A stretch of DNA of 64,000 bases. Source: Amphimallon solstitiale (taxonomy: Eukaryota > Arthropoda > Insecta > Coleoptera > Scarabaeidae). A model generated the notes under the pieces. That model saw only the letters and a list, made by a program, of their open reading frames with translations. It was not told where the DNA came from and did no database searches. The DNA is taken from assembly GCA_963170755.1 (NCBI GenBank), contig OY720677.1, positions 23,254,262 to 23,318,261 of the forward strand, read 5' to 3'. Positions 11,395-24,440 of the stretch are shown here, piece after piece. Made by a program: the position numbers and the translations under genes. How positions within the stretch are numbered: the first letter of the stretch is position 1; each line of letters opens with the position of its first letter.

Positions 11395-13589
11395 GAGTGT
11401 GTAACGTTAGCCCCCCCCTTTTTTCGAATATCTGAAATCTGACGGTTTTTCCAGGTTCTAGGTTTGTTCTAAATTTTTACAAGGTATTTAAAAAAAAGTG
11501 AAAATTGGCCGAGATGATTGAAAAAAACGATTTTCACCTTTCGATAATTGAAATTCTGAAGGTTGTTCTAGTTCTAGACATTGTTCCAAAGAATCTCGAA
11601 AAAAATTCAAAATTGGCCGAGATAATTGGAAAAACGAGTTTTTGCCCCATCCCCCTTTCTTGAAAATTGTAATTCTGACGATTGTTCTAGGTTGCTCTAG
11701 GTTTATTCTAAACTCTTCCAAAGTATTTCAAAAAAAAAAAAATCGAGATTGGCCGCCGCAATAGGAGAATTGTAATTTTCTGGTTATGTTTATCGTATTT
11801 ATGTATGTTGAACTTCAGAGTTTGGAGTTTGAAGTACCTATTTGTTTTTGTTTTTTATTTTAGTTTGTGATATTATTAGAGTATTGATGTGATTCGGTTC
11901 ATCAAACTAATTTTTAATTTTTTTCACACTTGTTTTTATTCACACTCATTATATCAGTTTTGTAATAGCCGAAGTAAACAACTATTAACCATTCAAATTT
12001 CTTCAAATGGTGGTTTATTGTTTTAGAAATCACTTCAGTTACTACCATCTTCTTGAGTCTAGCAAGTCATCCTTTCTCTAAGAATAAAGTGCATGTAATG
12101 GTACAATTATAAGAACTTGCGAACATCTGAGAAGTTAATTTATAGTTGTCATATATTCGTAGACAAACTGACATATTTGTTAAACTTAGACAATCTAGTG
12201 TTTAATATTATGTAAACTAAACTTATAAATTTTGATTTGATGTGCCCCTCTAGCTCTAAAGATTTGAGAAAAATAAAGGAATTCTGTGATATCAATATAT
12301 TAGATATTCGAGCAGTCTATTATATGTATGTATTTGTACCAGCATGTTACGTTATGAAAATTATAATAAATTGCAAGTTAATGTGACCCCCAGACTTGTA
12401 TGACAGAAAATTATCAATCTAATTGATGTAAATGCCAAATCATGTAGGTATTACAATTCAAATTACCAAAGAGGCTTCAATTTTTAACTCTTCAAAAGGA
12501 TTAAGTTAAATTAATAGAGCGTGTTACTTCACAGGTTTAAAATAATCTTAAAAAATATCTTGGGCGTAATTTAATCACTGCAATTTAAACCCCATTAAAC
12601 TTGTATGATTTCAAGTTAAACATCATGTCGCTGCCAATCACAAATTATTTAAGGGCCGATTGTACAATTTCCCGATATACTGTCCGATAGCGTTATCTTG
12701 CCGACAAGGTCGTTTTTGTCGTATTACAATGTACGGATATCTTTGTTGGTCACCTTATCGGCAAGATAATCTGTCGGGTACTCGAAGTTGCTGATAGATG
12801 TTGTCATTGTCAATCATAATAGCGAATAATCACAATGCCCAGTTGCGATAGTTTGTTGGGAAGTGATGGGTCCTTAGGCCAGTGCGTTGTTGAAAGGTTT
12901 CTGTCCTCGGAAACTTTTTTTTCGTGGAGAGGAAAGTAGGATAGATGTATGTCATCGCTTATACAGAACTGAGAACGGTTGCCGGCCGATAATCATCAAA
13001 TTGACTATTAGGCACACCAAAAATCTAATTTACATTAACAACTACACCATAATGTTCGGAAAGTGTAAGTCATTCCGCCCATTGTAAAATCGTTTTTCCT
13101 ACTATCGCGGCCAATTTCGATTTTTTATTTGAAATACTTTGGAAAAATTTAGAACAAACCTAGAACAACCATAAGAATTTCGATTTTTGAAAAAAGGAGC
13201 GCTCCCAAAAAATTGTTTTTCGCCATTTTCTCTGTTCAATTAGATTTATTTTTTGAAATAATTTAGAACAACATGGAACAACCGTCAGAATTTAGATTTT
13301 CAAAAAAGGGGGGTTAACTTCTCATTTTTGGATTTAGTTTACCTCAATATCTTTTGATATACAAAAGATACGGTTTTTTATGTATTGGAATAATGTTTAG
13401 AACAACCTGGAACAACCCTCAGAATTTCAATTTTCGCAAAAAGGGGGGCTGTGAGAATATCGTTTTTTTCTATTACCTCGGCCAATTTTCACTTTTTTTT
13501 AAATACCTTGGAAGAATTTAGAACAAACCTAGAACAACCTGGAACAACCGTGAGATTTTCGAAAAAAGGGGGGCTAACTTCACACACTC
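11395..13589. mobile_element. Non-autonomous element with subterminal tandem repeats
   Basis: The ends are inverted: GAGTGTGTAACGTTAGCCCC on the left and the inverse of GAGTGTGTGAAGTTAGCCCC on the right. Inside each end lie several units of about 110 bp built on GTTCTAGGTT, TTCTAAA and AAATTGGCCGAG: about three units on the left (11430-11760) and four, inverted, on the right (13085-13560). The 2195-bp interior has no recognisable coding region. No target duplication was seen, so the superfamily is unknown. Boundaries rest only on the inverted ends. Confidence 0.6.
12575..12652. repeat. 78-bp direct repeat, second copy at 14348-14427
   Basis: The block beginning AATTTAAACCCCATTAAAC and ending CAAATTATTTAA occurs here and again at 14348-14427 with a few substitutions. 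One copy is inside the 11395-13589 element and one outside. It is probably a scrap of another interspersed repeat. Confidence 0.55.
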
Positions 13590-15825
13590 GCAATCGACAC
13601 AACTACTTTTCCACTATTGGTACTACCACAGCCGTCTTTACGCATGGTTTCTTCTTACGTAATTGGAGACAGCTGTGGTAGTACTAAATCAATTTTTAGT
13701 CAAATTTTAAAATCACTTCTAGGCTCATCCCGAGTGATTTCCCTAAAACGTTAACTTCACATTGAAAAGTGGAAGTAAATACGGATGTAAAGCTCTCAGA
13801 AGTAATCAGTTTTGGTCCCATGTTATAACCAGAGCTATAGAGAGGGGAGAATGCTCCTATAAATGCGCGGAAGATGCAAATGATGATGCGCGCCATTTTG
13901 ACCCAGAGTTAAGGGGCACCAATCATAGGCGTTACTGAAAGAGCATGATTTTTAAACAAAAAATGAGACCCAAACTAAATTTTAAACCACTAAGAAGTTC
14001 GGATGATTGAAGGTTTTGATTTGAATCTCAGAAAACGGCACAATGTCACGAACATATTAATAGTGAGGTGTTCATTCAACAGGATAGAGATAATATTACC
14101 TTCTCTTGAGCGCGCTTGTGTTAATGAATAATGCACCTTACCTTCAGTTAACATGGGAAAGTCACGTATTTCATCATGGAAAAAGGAGGCACTGATTGGA
14201 TAACTTTTACCGAGACGAATTTTTACTAATAGCAGTACACTAAAATCTGAATGATGTAGCTTGCAAAAAAAAAACCTGTCATCTACTTTCACATGTTGTT
14301 AATGAAATAATAAAAAAAGAGGTTGTACTGCTTTGCGTTTATGCCATATCACTGTAATTTAAACCCCATTAAACTTGTATGGTTTCAAGCTAAACATGAT
14401 GTCGCTACCAATCACAAATTATTTAAATCAGACAAAGTCAAGAATTCCCTGTTAGAAGGAATGATACATGGAAAAAAGTTTATCAAATCATGACGGAAGA
14501 AAAGAAAATGCATGATACTGAGACATTATTGACAATATGGTAGAAAATGTTACTTTTACTGTATATACTGGATCATCTTCAGAATTTTTATTTAATTCAG
14601 GTTCTGATATTGAAAACATTAATGTTTTAAGTTGATGCAAATAACAGTAGTGTAAAATTGTAAGTAAAAGTTAATTTTAGCGTTTTTTAAAAATACTTAT
14701 TGTAATAAGAATTGGAAATATACTTCTTATTCTCTTCAAGCTTCCTGTTATATAATCAGTGTAACATTTTGTGAAATAATAATACTTGAACATGTGTACA
14801 AGGGTTTTTATTAATAATAATATGAAATTATGCTTATTGCTTTTACTATAGATATTATATTTATTAAAGATATTTCTTTGATTTGAGGTATTAAATACTT
14901 ACACTATACTAAACTATACATTGCAATTAATTACTTCTTGCATTTATCCACATACAACAGCTGTGATAATCTACACAATAAAATAAATTATAAAATATTA
15001 ATTGCAATACAGGTAAGAGTTCAGATTTTTCATAGTTCGTGTTGTGCCATAAAGCTTCTTTTTTTTTATTTTGCGGGACTTCCTTTCAAAGCTTCAAATT
15101 TTTGTTTATATTTACCAGGTGATACCCTAAAAATAAATTGGTTATATTTTAATTAATATTTCTTAAATATAAAAACCTTGGCATGATTATGAAAAGTGTT
15201 TGTCAACTTTGCCTTTTTTTCAAGCTGCTGTCAGAACAAGTCTCATAACCAGAAAACAACAGAAAAAGTGTGCTATTATGTACTTAATCTGATAAGTGAT
15301 TTATTACATTTTAGTCCTTCTCTTCTAGTATTAGAAGTAGAAAAAAATAGACAAAAGAAATGTCAAATCGTTCGGCTCGATATAATCCAACCATATGGCA
15401 TATTTTTAGCATGTGATACTAAAAATGCTCCGTGAGATCTAATTTGCCATGCAAAACTATATATTCAAATTATAATTCAAAGAAATAGAAGCCAATATAC
15501 AGGGCTAACCAAAAGTAAAGAACAGCCAAAATAGACAAAAAATTAACAAAGAAACAACGGCACCTAATTAAATTAAAAATACATATTCGCCACGAAATGA
15601 ATTTTAAAACGAAACAACAAGCTCTAACTATACACACACAATCACTTGTCAGTTTGTTTAACAAATAAATAAATAACAACCAAAAATTGTCGACTTTTTC
15701 AAATTTGAACCTACTCTCTAATAAGCCCCAGTAATAAGCGAAATTCTCAAGGTGAGTGCTAGACCACCATCGAGAGCAGCTCTTTACAGGGAAAGACTTC
15801 CATCTTTGTCACTGCCTCTCTCGGC
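13590..15825. other. Intergenic stretch without a recognised gene
   Basis: Apart from the 14348-14427 repeat copy, I recognise nothing. The open frames 13990-14292 (-), 14938-15156 (+), 15196-15435 (+) and 15470-15679 (-) are short, AT-biased and without motifs. Confidence 0.4.
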
Positions 15826-16490
15826 AGTAATAACTAGATGGGGACATGGTTGGAAGCTAATAGTTTTTATGCAGAGAATTTCGATAGTTTATAAAATTTC
15901 CTTACATGTTTAAATGACGATGCTCGAAGTATTTCTGAGTGCAAGAAACTAACACAAATCTCAAATTTAAAAAATCAGTTGTTATTCCTTCAGGAACACT
16001 TTGGAAATTTGCCTAAACTAATCATATATTTTGAAAATCGAAATCTCAAATTAAAAGATGAATTAACCACATTAGAAGATGTGGCTATTAATAATTTCAA
16101 AAGTATTCCAAGTGCCTTCGGATGTGGCCTTCGGCAAAAGTTAGACGCAGTTTTTAATAGAAATCCACATTTAATAACATTGCGGCAATTGTGATAATGA
16201 CACAAAATCTAACTGCTAAATACGCTGAAATAAAAGAATATTTCCAGTACGCATCTATAACCAGTTGCGATGTAGAAAGAACGTTTTCTATCTACAAGGA
16301 TGTACTTCATTCACAGAGAACATATCTTACAGAAGAGAAAATGAACAAATAATAAGGTATTTTATATTTTATAGATCACCAGCCACTTGTTATCCAATTA
16401 TATAAATAAAATTAAAACCTCTTTAAAATACAACATTTCAATAGTGCGCCCATGGGCGATGTGTCATCAACCTTTCGTGTCCGCTCTCTA
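15826..16490 (+). mobile_element. 5'-truncated hAT fragment, copy of the 5178-7495 element
   Basis: Positions 15826-16490 match the C-terminal half of the hAT element at 5178-7495 in opposite orientation, including the segment GCGLRQKLDAVFNRNP and the SCDVERTFSIYKDVL motif. It ends with the same terminal repeat (GTGTCCGCTCTCTA, inverted). The left part is missing. Stops and frame changes show that it is dead. Confidence 0.8.
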
Positions 16491-16657
16491 CTATTATATT
16501 ACCAACTTATACTCATTTTGCTGTCGATTGCTTCAGAATATCGAAGGTATGTAAGTTAATTTTTTCTTTAAATGTAATCGTATGAGCTTATTTATAAGTT
16601 TAATTATTCGAGGTTTTCTTTTTGTAAATTTTCGTTGCCTAAATCCTTGTTTTAATA

Positions 16658-17112
16658 CTATGGGGAAGGGGCAACACGCGTCATCAACTGAGAAAGATGG
16701 CTGCCTGGAGAGTAAACAAAACTGACACATTACTTCCTGAACTGTGTTCCTGAAATAAAGTAAAAATGCCTACGTTTTGTGCCGTTGTAAAGTGCGGTTA
16801 TGTTGGAGGAAAAGGAACCCCGATGTATAGATTTCCATCTAAATTTGATAACCTTGGCCGACTTTGTAAAATTTCGTGCGAAAGGTTGGAGAAATGGATT
16901 GCAGCCACAATGTACAATTGTGAGCCATTACTATTACTTAAATTTTTAGAAAAACTACAAAACCACAACGAAAATGGCTATTACAGGCGATTAAAACTAT
17001 TTAAAACACGTAATCACTACTCGAAAGTACTAAAATGAATTCCGTGAATGAATGTATGTTTACGTGTTTATTCTCCAGGCAGCCATATTGGTCACGTGAT
17101 GCCCGTTCCCCA
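16658..17112 (+). mobile_element. Small THAP-bearing element inserted in a TIR-like sequence
   Basis: Inverted ends: ACTATGGGGAAGGGGCAACA on the left, the inverse of ACTATGGGGAACGGGCATCA on the right. Both continue into imperfect copies of ATGGCTGCCTGGAGA. The flanks CCTTGTTTTAATACTAT and AGTTATACAACCTAG together resemble the terminal repeat of the 21209-25669 family, so this unit seems to have landed inside such an end. The interior holds a THAP-like open frame (16766-17038). Confidence 0.5.
16766..17038 (+). pseudogene. THAP zinc-finger N-terminal fragment
   Basis: The frame starts ATG and reads MPTFCAVVKCG followed by YRFPSK, the usual opening of a THAP domain (C2CH DNA-binding finger used by P-element transposases and host THAP proteins). 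The second half diverges: the expected CxxH pair and AVP box are absent. It probably encodes only a truncated DNA-binding fragment within a non-autonomous P-like element. Confidence 0.6.
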
Positions 17113-18691
17113 TAGTTATACAACCTAGTAAATTTTGGACATAACCTTATAATTACGAATCGGCATTCAAGGAAACATTGACAGTATTTATGTGATATAA
17201 ATAGTTATAATGTCACGATCGTAAATTGTTTTTCAGTTTGTAATTGAAAAAAACATGTACATTCCTTCAGTAGAAGGCGGTAATGGAATCATACTGGCCA
17301 CATATTTAATCAATAATTGAGACCTAGACAGCGGCGTAGCTCGTCCTAAATGGGCCCTGTATCAAAATTGTGAGGGGGGGGGGGCTTTTTACCCGACAGC
17401 GGCGAAGCCCACAAGTAGGGTATATTTTTATACAAAATAAAATAAAAATAGGTACTCGCATTGGCAAAATAAGTATATTTAAAAATATGTATTGTTACTT
17501 AGGGGAGAAAACCCCTAATATAAATAAATTAAATTCCAGGGTGCAAGATAATTGTGTGAATCAGTACATTCACTTACCTTAATAAATAATTATTAATCGC
17601 TTATGATTAATAATATTCCCAGATGTTGACCTCAAAGTAGAACCATTGTTGTTATTATATCTGTGACCCACCCTGTATGTATAGCTGAGATTATTATTAA
17701 GAGCATGAAATTACTCAAGATGTTAACTAATGCCCGTTGCGCCACCCATTTTAAAATAATAAGGCGGGGTCACTGTTGTTAAAGTATTGCACAATTAAAA
17801 TGGGAAATTGTACTACTAATACTAGGCCTACCTCAAGAAAACAAATTAATAAAAGACAATAACAATTTATTTAATAAAAACAAGAGAAAAATGAATATAT
17901 AAAATTGGATACATTGCTATTATAATATTAATTGAAATATTGCACAAAAGAAATATTGAAGTCAAAATATAAATGATTGTTGTTGAATATAACTTTAACT
18001 TTGTTTAAAAAAATGACTCACTCTACACTAAATTTCATTTAAATTTAATAATTACAAATTTAATACAAAAAACAGAGAAACCCAAATTTTAGAAGAGACG
18101 GTACAAACAAAACAAGAACAGGTTCCACAGATAAATAATTTTAATAAAATTAATTGGTTAAATTCGGTGTTGCGTACTATATTTATTTTAAATTTGAAAT
18201 ATTGCCGCCTTGCGCGCTACTAGCGCCGAACAGAGACGACGAGAGACGAGACAAAAAAAACAGACACAAAACAAGTTCGTTATAAAGCATATACAATTAA
18301 CAAGTGTTTCAAGTGATTAAGTACAAGAATAAGTATACAGTCCATTAGATACGATATTCGCCATATGAATAACGTCACAACATTGGTCTATACGAGCCGG
18401 ATCAAGAGGTACTTCCATACGAAACAAACAAGAACGCAAGCGAGCAAGCCGTATACGAAGACGCCATAGTGAAGAAAGCCGTACAAGTTGGTTACGAACA
18501 GAGATTAGATGAGATGGCGCAGTCAAGCCAACATTTTTATCCGCGTTTTGTATTGCCTCGGGTCAAATATAGATGACGCTGACATCAAAAAATTACAGTT
18601 TTCAATAACACTAAGCCAATAGCGGGCGATTCAAAATGTATTTGGTAGCGGGAAATTCAAAAGAAAGTTTATTACAAATTAGGGTTTAATA
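17113..18691. other. Non-genic stretch
   Basis: I see no coding region. A G-run lies near 17375. The text around 17330-17420 (AGACAGCGGCG, ACAGCGGCGAAGCCCAC) looks repeat-derived. The open frames at 17370-17582 and 18317-18526 have no motifs. Confidence 0.35.
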
Positions 18692-18904
18692 CCGCGAGAT
18701 CAAAAATTATATTGATAAAGGTTTGTCATGGAATGTAAAAAATGTTAAGTTATATCATTAAGTGTCATACTCTCATTAATATTAGTCATTATAAGAGAAA
18801 ATATAATGACAAATATTGACAATATGACACTTAATGATGTAACTTAAGGCAGACGTTTTACATTACATGACAAACCTTCATCATTATAATTTTTGATCTC
18901 GCGA
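18692..18904. repeat. 213-bp fold-back repeat (MITE-like)
   Basis: The outer arms (CGCGAGATCAAAAATTATA / inverse near 18903) and inner arms (GGTTTGTCATGGAATGTAAA and TTATATCATTAAGTGTCATA with their inverses) pair across most of the unit, leaving a loop of about 50 nt around 18775-18825. No target duplication was identified. Confidence 0.7.
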
Positions 18905-19752
18905 TACATGATCACAACACTGTAATTAAATTGCATACTATTTATTAGTTCCCATAGTAATGAGGAATCATTGCTAAGTGAAACAGTATACAGTACGATA
19001 TTCAATTACAATGCTGTAACCACACAATAATGTTTTAAAGAAAAGAATTACTTAAATAATTACACTTTAATATTGTTACGTAGAAAAGGTACAAAGTACA
19101 TTTATGATTATTAATAAGTAACATCTAACACGTATATTTTAGTTAAATTACCAGTTCAAAAATAAATTAATAAACAATAGCATAATCTACCTAAAGTACA
19201 ATATTAGACTAACAAACATATTTTTAACAATAAGATATAATTTCTGGCGAAAAAGCACAAGTACCTCCTCATTATACTACAAAGTAGAAAAAAAGTACCT
19301 TTATGACTACTATTGAAAAATTATAACATCCAACACGTATGTTTTAGTTAAATTACCACTACAAAAATAAATTATCGAACAATAGCATAATCTAACAAAA
19401 GTAGAATATTCAACTAACAAACATATTTTTAACAATATGATAGAATATCTGTCGAAAAGCACAAGTACCTACTCAATATACTACAAAGTAGGTAATTAAA
19501 CCTTATAACACAATGGCCGAATCCCATGTTTATTACCACCATTTACAAAATCTTGAACTACATAAATGATGAACATAAATGAAAATATGGATACATAAGA
19601 TACATAACAAATTTAGTACACATTTTATCATCAATACATAACTAAGAGTGACATTTGGGCTTTAAAAAGTAAATAATGTTAATTACATGCCAAGAAGAAA
19701 AAAAAATTATAACTGCAATAACTAACAAGAAATACGTTAATTTATTGATGTT

Positions 19753-20148
19753 TTATTTTTTTAATTTCCGCTTGGCAGCAGAAATCTTTGGTTGGAGCTT
19801 TATGTTACGACAGGCTCTTGTACAGTACCAAGGAATACCAATACGAACTACTCCCCAGACAATACAGTCTTTAATTAGATTAGCATGAAGTGTACAAGTA
19901 ATCCACAATAAAGTCAAATTCTCGTTAATGTATTTTGTGGCTCTCCTCTCAATCTCCACTGCGTTCTGCATTAACTGTGGAATTATATTTTCCAATAAAG
20001 CGAATGCAGCACCAACAAATTCAAGTAAGTTCTCCGAAGGATAACTTAGTCTACTCTGTTGGAGTGAATACTCTTTATTGTAAATATACAGATTGCAGGG
20101 TAGTGTAGAATCAAAGGTCAAGACTTGAGAACATTCTGCACAATGCAC
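19753..20148 (-). pseudogene. P-element-like transposase C-terminal fragment
   Basis: The open frame of 131 codons contains LSYPSENLLEFVGAAF, LENIIPQL, and ends with GIPWYC followed by basic residues. It is clearly related to the C-terminal part of the remnant at 952-1599 (shared SWI/LWITC, GIPWYC and a KRKLKK-type tail). Only this last exon is preserved. Upstream on the minus strand I find no catalytic core. Confidence 0.65.
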
Positions 20149-21200
20149 ATAATAATTGATGTTTATTTAAGCTCACAACACAACAATTACCTTCGATTTG
20201 TATGTTTTTTGAAGGAATTTTAGCAAATTTGTAAATATAAGATCACATGATATCAGCTGTTTTTGTTGACATTCGATGATGCTTCTAAAATCGTAGAAAA
20301 GTCATAAGTAAACATACAAATTGACCTAAATTGTGCGATTATGTGAAATAAACATCAATTATCGTGATTGTCATTATTTCAATGATGTATACAATGAGAT
20401 GTAACCAGCTAAATTGACTCGGTCAGTACCTAATTTATTTTTTATCTCCATTTCGCTATGTTTGCATTCATAATTTTATAAGAAAAAGTTGTCCAGTTAG
20501 ATGTCCTTTATAAGGTACACTAGTCATTTTGTCCGACACCTCAACTACTTCATCGGTGAAAATAGAACGGTTCAACTGGCACATTCTAGAAATAAGCCAA
20601 ACTCACTGCATCAGCTTCTCACAACACTGTATATTTAATGTTATGTTCATTAACAACAATATAATAAACCTTTTTCAGATCAGTGCCTTTATCTGTTCGC
20701 ATTCCTCGGAAAATTATGCAACGCTTTTGCATCCTGCCTGTACGCCCCACACACAACGCACCTATCCATTCCTGAATTCTAAAAATGCCTTATGTTAACT
20801 TAATATAATTATCATATTACTTTTTACAGAACTTACGGACGATTATAACATCACTAATAAGTTAAAAGTAGTAAGAAAAACACAAAGAATAATGTTTTTT
20901 AAGTTAAAAGTAATAACAAAAACAAAGAAAACGTTTAGCAACATACACCATACACAAAACTTATTTGCTGGATGACTTCCAATATAGTGAGAGCGCTAGT
21001 AGCGACATCTCAACATATTCGGTTAAAGTCATGATTCAAATTTACTTATAGGTCTCTTGTTTCTCAAACCGTGGCGCCATCTTATAATGACCCAGTTAGG
21101 TAGATTAAGCGGCAAAACCCCGTATTTAACTAACTCAACCATCCGATATAATCCGTGGTTACGAGAGAAATAAGACAGCTGTCCAGAGCTAGCAAACTAC
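20149..21200. other. Non-genic stretch
   Basis: No coding region or clear repeat is recognised. The open frame 20529-20798 has no motif. Confidence 0.35.
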
Positions 21201-23055
21201 CTATTACCCTTGTTTATAAATACTATAGTTATACAACCTAGAGAAAACTGTAAATTTTTCTTATGCAGTAAAGTGTCGTCCTCTGATATCTTTCAAATGG
21301 ATTAATACAAATGAATGAAAGTGCTCAGCCAATGAAATATTCTCAACGCCACTCCCACAATTTAATCCGGAAGTTTATAAAAAATGTGAATATATTTTGA
21401 TATTTTCTATTTTGTTTGATTTGCTTTTCACATCGTTTGCTCTTGAATAGGGCAATCCAACGACCTGTCAAATAAAATTCAAGATGGCCGTTATGGGCAA
21501 ACAAACAGATTTGTATAATTAAAATTTGAGAATAAGTGCTCTTACTAAACAATTATCTTATTAAATTAACTTATTAAGGTCATTATTTAGTTATCAAAGT
21601 ATGATGTTGTGTATCAAAGGCTAAAACTTATAATTATGTGACCAGAACGTTCTGTATTGCAGTATGTTTGAAAGAAGTGTTTCAAGAAAAAAACAGCTGT
21701 AATTATTGCCTGCTTTGAAGTTTTCATTGGAAAACCAGATAATAAGTTAGTTCAGCAGCAGTACTGTTCTATTTATAAGCACGATAGAAATTTTAATAGC
21801 AATAACTCCTTAGGGAAGTATGTGCTACATTAGTGAAACTCGAGTGACATACATCTGAGAAATGAATGGAAGAAGTAATTTTTGCAACAATATTAACCCA
21901 GGATATGTTCTAGGAGAAAGAGCATTTTTAATAAAGAAAAAAAAAAGTGTAATAATATGCAAAAATTAAACAGTGTGGATAAAATTGTGATTGTGTTTAA
22001 TGCTCTAATTAACATATGTAAGTTATAAATGATTTTGTATTTATAATTATTTATGGCGCTATATAATCTTAAGTTATTTCTGTACAACGTGGCCATTATT
22101 TTAGAATTTAAATAGGCATTTTGTTACAGACAAAACACAAAACTTTAATAATAAGTTAAATTTATTTATTAATATATTTGAAATGTATTTACATTTTTTT
22201 AAGTCCTAAACTGTTATATATTGTACGCTAAATATTTATAATCAACTTTTATAATCTTACACATAATATTTCTATATGATTAAACTCATTTTCTTATTAC
22301 TATTTATTAACTATTGCTTCTATAATAATTAAGTGAAACTATTTTAATAAATAAATCTTATTAAACAATCCTCTGATTATTTTGTCAGGTGTTGAAAATT
22401 TAAAGACAAATTTAAATAATTAATCCTTAATCAGTACATGAGTGGCTTTGTTTTTCTTCGTATACTAGAAATAATAATGCACCAGCATAACTACAATGTT
22501 CGGCTGTTACCAGCCATGCATGTAGAGTGAGCCAAAAGTGCCGATTCACATTTCATAATAATGCACTACACATCTATTGGTTTTAAATTAACTTCTTATA
22601 AATGTTTCACCTAATCAAAAACACGTACGTTTCCACATAAAATAAATAAGTTGTTAATAAATGTAAGCGGTGAGGCTCTTGAACACTGTCATTTGGTCCT
22701 TACTGTAATAAATATGTAATAGAACCAAATATAAAATAATATTCGTACTTGGCACATGTGGAATACTATCTATTAAAGTGTCTAATTTCAAGAGTGAATA
22801 GATCCAAATTATCAAGTAATTTAATGTTCATCTGATAGCTGCCAAAAAATACATTCTCACACGAATAATTATTTTCTATGATGATTTCAACAAAATGTTA
22901 CTCCAACTTCTGGATTTTCAGTTAAGAACTTCTTCAGGTAATCACTCTGCATTATCATGTTTATAAACTCAGCACACACGAAAAGTAAAACCATATTAAA
23001 ACTAATAATAATGGCATACTAAACCGACTAAACTAAGGTCCATTCATTGTTTGCC

Positions 23056-23122
23056 CACAGACGCCATATTAGACCACGTGATTTAGGGAATCCAAATCAC
23101 GTGGTCTAATATGGCGTCTGTG
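23056..23122. repeat. 67-bp near-perfect palindrome
   Basis: Two 29-nt arms, perfectly complementary (starting CACAGACGCCATATTAGACC), flank the 9-nt spacer AGGGAATCC. The arm contains GCCATATT..CACGTGAT, also present at the end of the THAP element at 17070-17100. It may be two abutting transposon ends with the interior lost. Confidence 0.8.
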
Positions 23123-23663
23123 TACATATCAACATAACCTATATAGCTTAACTGTGATAAAGTAGATTTAAGTAAATGTTTCATTGAAGAATCGTAGGAT
23201 TACTATTTTTTTCTCTTATTATACTCACAATTACCCTTTTATAACATAATAAAAAAAAAGACATACAAAAGGCTTTTTAAAAAACGTATTCATGTTTTTT
23301 AAAAAAATAAATCTAAACAAGAAAACGGTATTAAGAAGTCAGCATTTTTATTAAATACTCACCTACATGAAATGTCAGTCTGTTTCGGGTTATTCTAATT
23401 TTTTTCTATGTGTTCAACAGGTATGTCTAAAACAGTCTTCTATATATTTGGTATGACTAGATATAGGTATTATGTAAAAGAAGAAAAAGTAATTAAAAGC
23501 TATCCGAACCACAACATTTATTAAGTTGCTTTGCATGGTTTCATCAACTTGACTGGTTTATGTGAGGCTTTCAAACCAGTAATGTAGTACGTTTTACAAA
23601 GAAAATGCATTATAAACACCACAATATTTTAAGGTTTTGGTATCTTCAGAATTTAGAAATTTA

Positions 23664-24440
23664 AATGGTTCACAGCCAATCATTTATCACTTAACCAGGA
23701 TAAATGTGAGACAATTTATTTTACTAGTAAACATAGATCAAACATATATTCTACGAATTGAAAATTCCTTGATATTAGACTAAACACAAGATTAACATGG
23801 AAGCCGCAGATTAGTTAAATTAGTCAAACACTTATCTTCTGCTACTTATGCAATTAGACATATCAGATTTATAACTGATAGTCTACTGGAATAACGATAT
23901 ACTATGGACTATCAAATCACATATCAACAATGTTTAATCAATATGGGGTAAGTAGGCCTATGTAGAAAAGGTGTTCATCCTGCAGAAGAAGGCTGTTCGA
24001 GCAATTGTCTGTGTTTCACAAACTATTCGCTGCAAACCTCTCTTCAGAGAACTTATGATAAGTCCATTAGCCTAGACACATATTCTGCAACAACTAAGGA
24101 GGCCTTTGAAAAAGCTGTCACACCTCATGACTACGGGTGAGATTACAGAAGTCTCCACCCCTCATCACCATTTGCTGCACATCCCGCATTACATAGGACA
24201 AAAGCCACTTCAGTACAACACGTCACTGGTAATTATTTAACAAAATCAAAGTTATGTGTAGACATCTTTCTACTTTCGTATCTAAAGAGAAAATAAAGGA
24301 CATTCTCCTTCAAGAAGCATTCTACAATGTCAATGACATAAATTAGCCCTGTGTTGACGTTATCATTACATTTTTGCTTGATGTGCTATTGTGTAAACTG
24401 TATGTATATCTTATTATTGATATAATAAATTTATTATTAT
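23664..24440 (+). mobile_element. Non-LTR retrotransposon (LINE), 5'-truncated 3' end
   Basis: The translation contains WFTANHLSLNQDKCETIYF and, after frame changes, KVFILQKKAVRAI and RCKPLFRELMISPL, typical of the C-terminal part of insect LINE reverse transcriptases (jockey/CR1-like). It ends with TATTATTGATATAATAAATT and similar short repeats, a common LINE tail. Stops interrupt it. It sits inside the 21209-25669 element. Confidence 0.65.
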
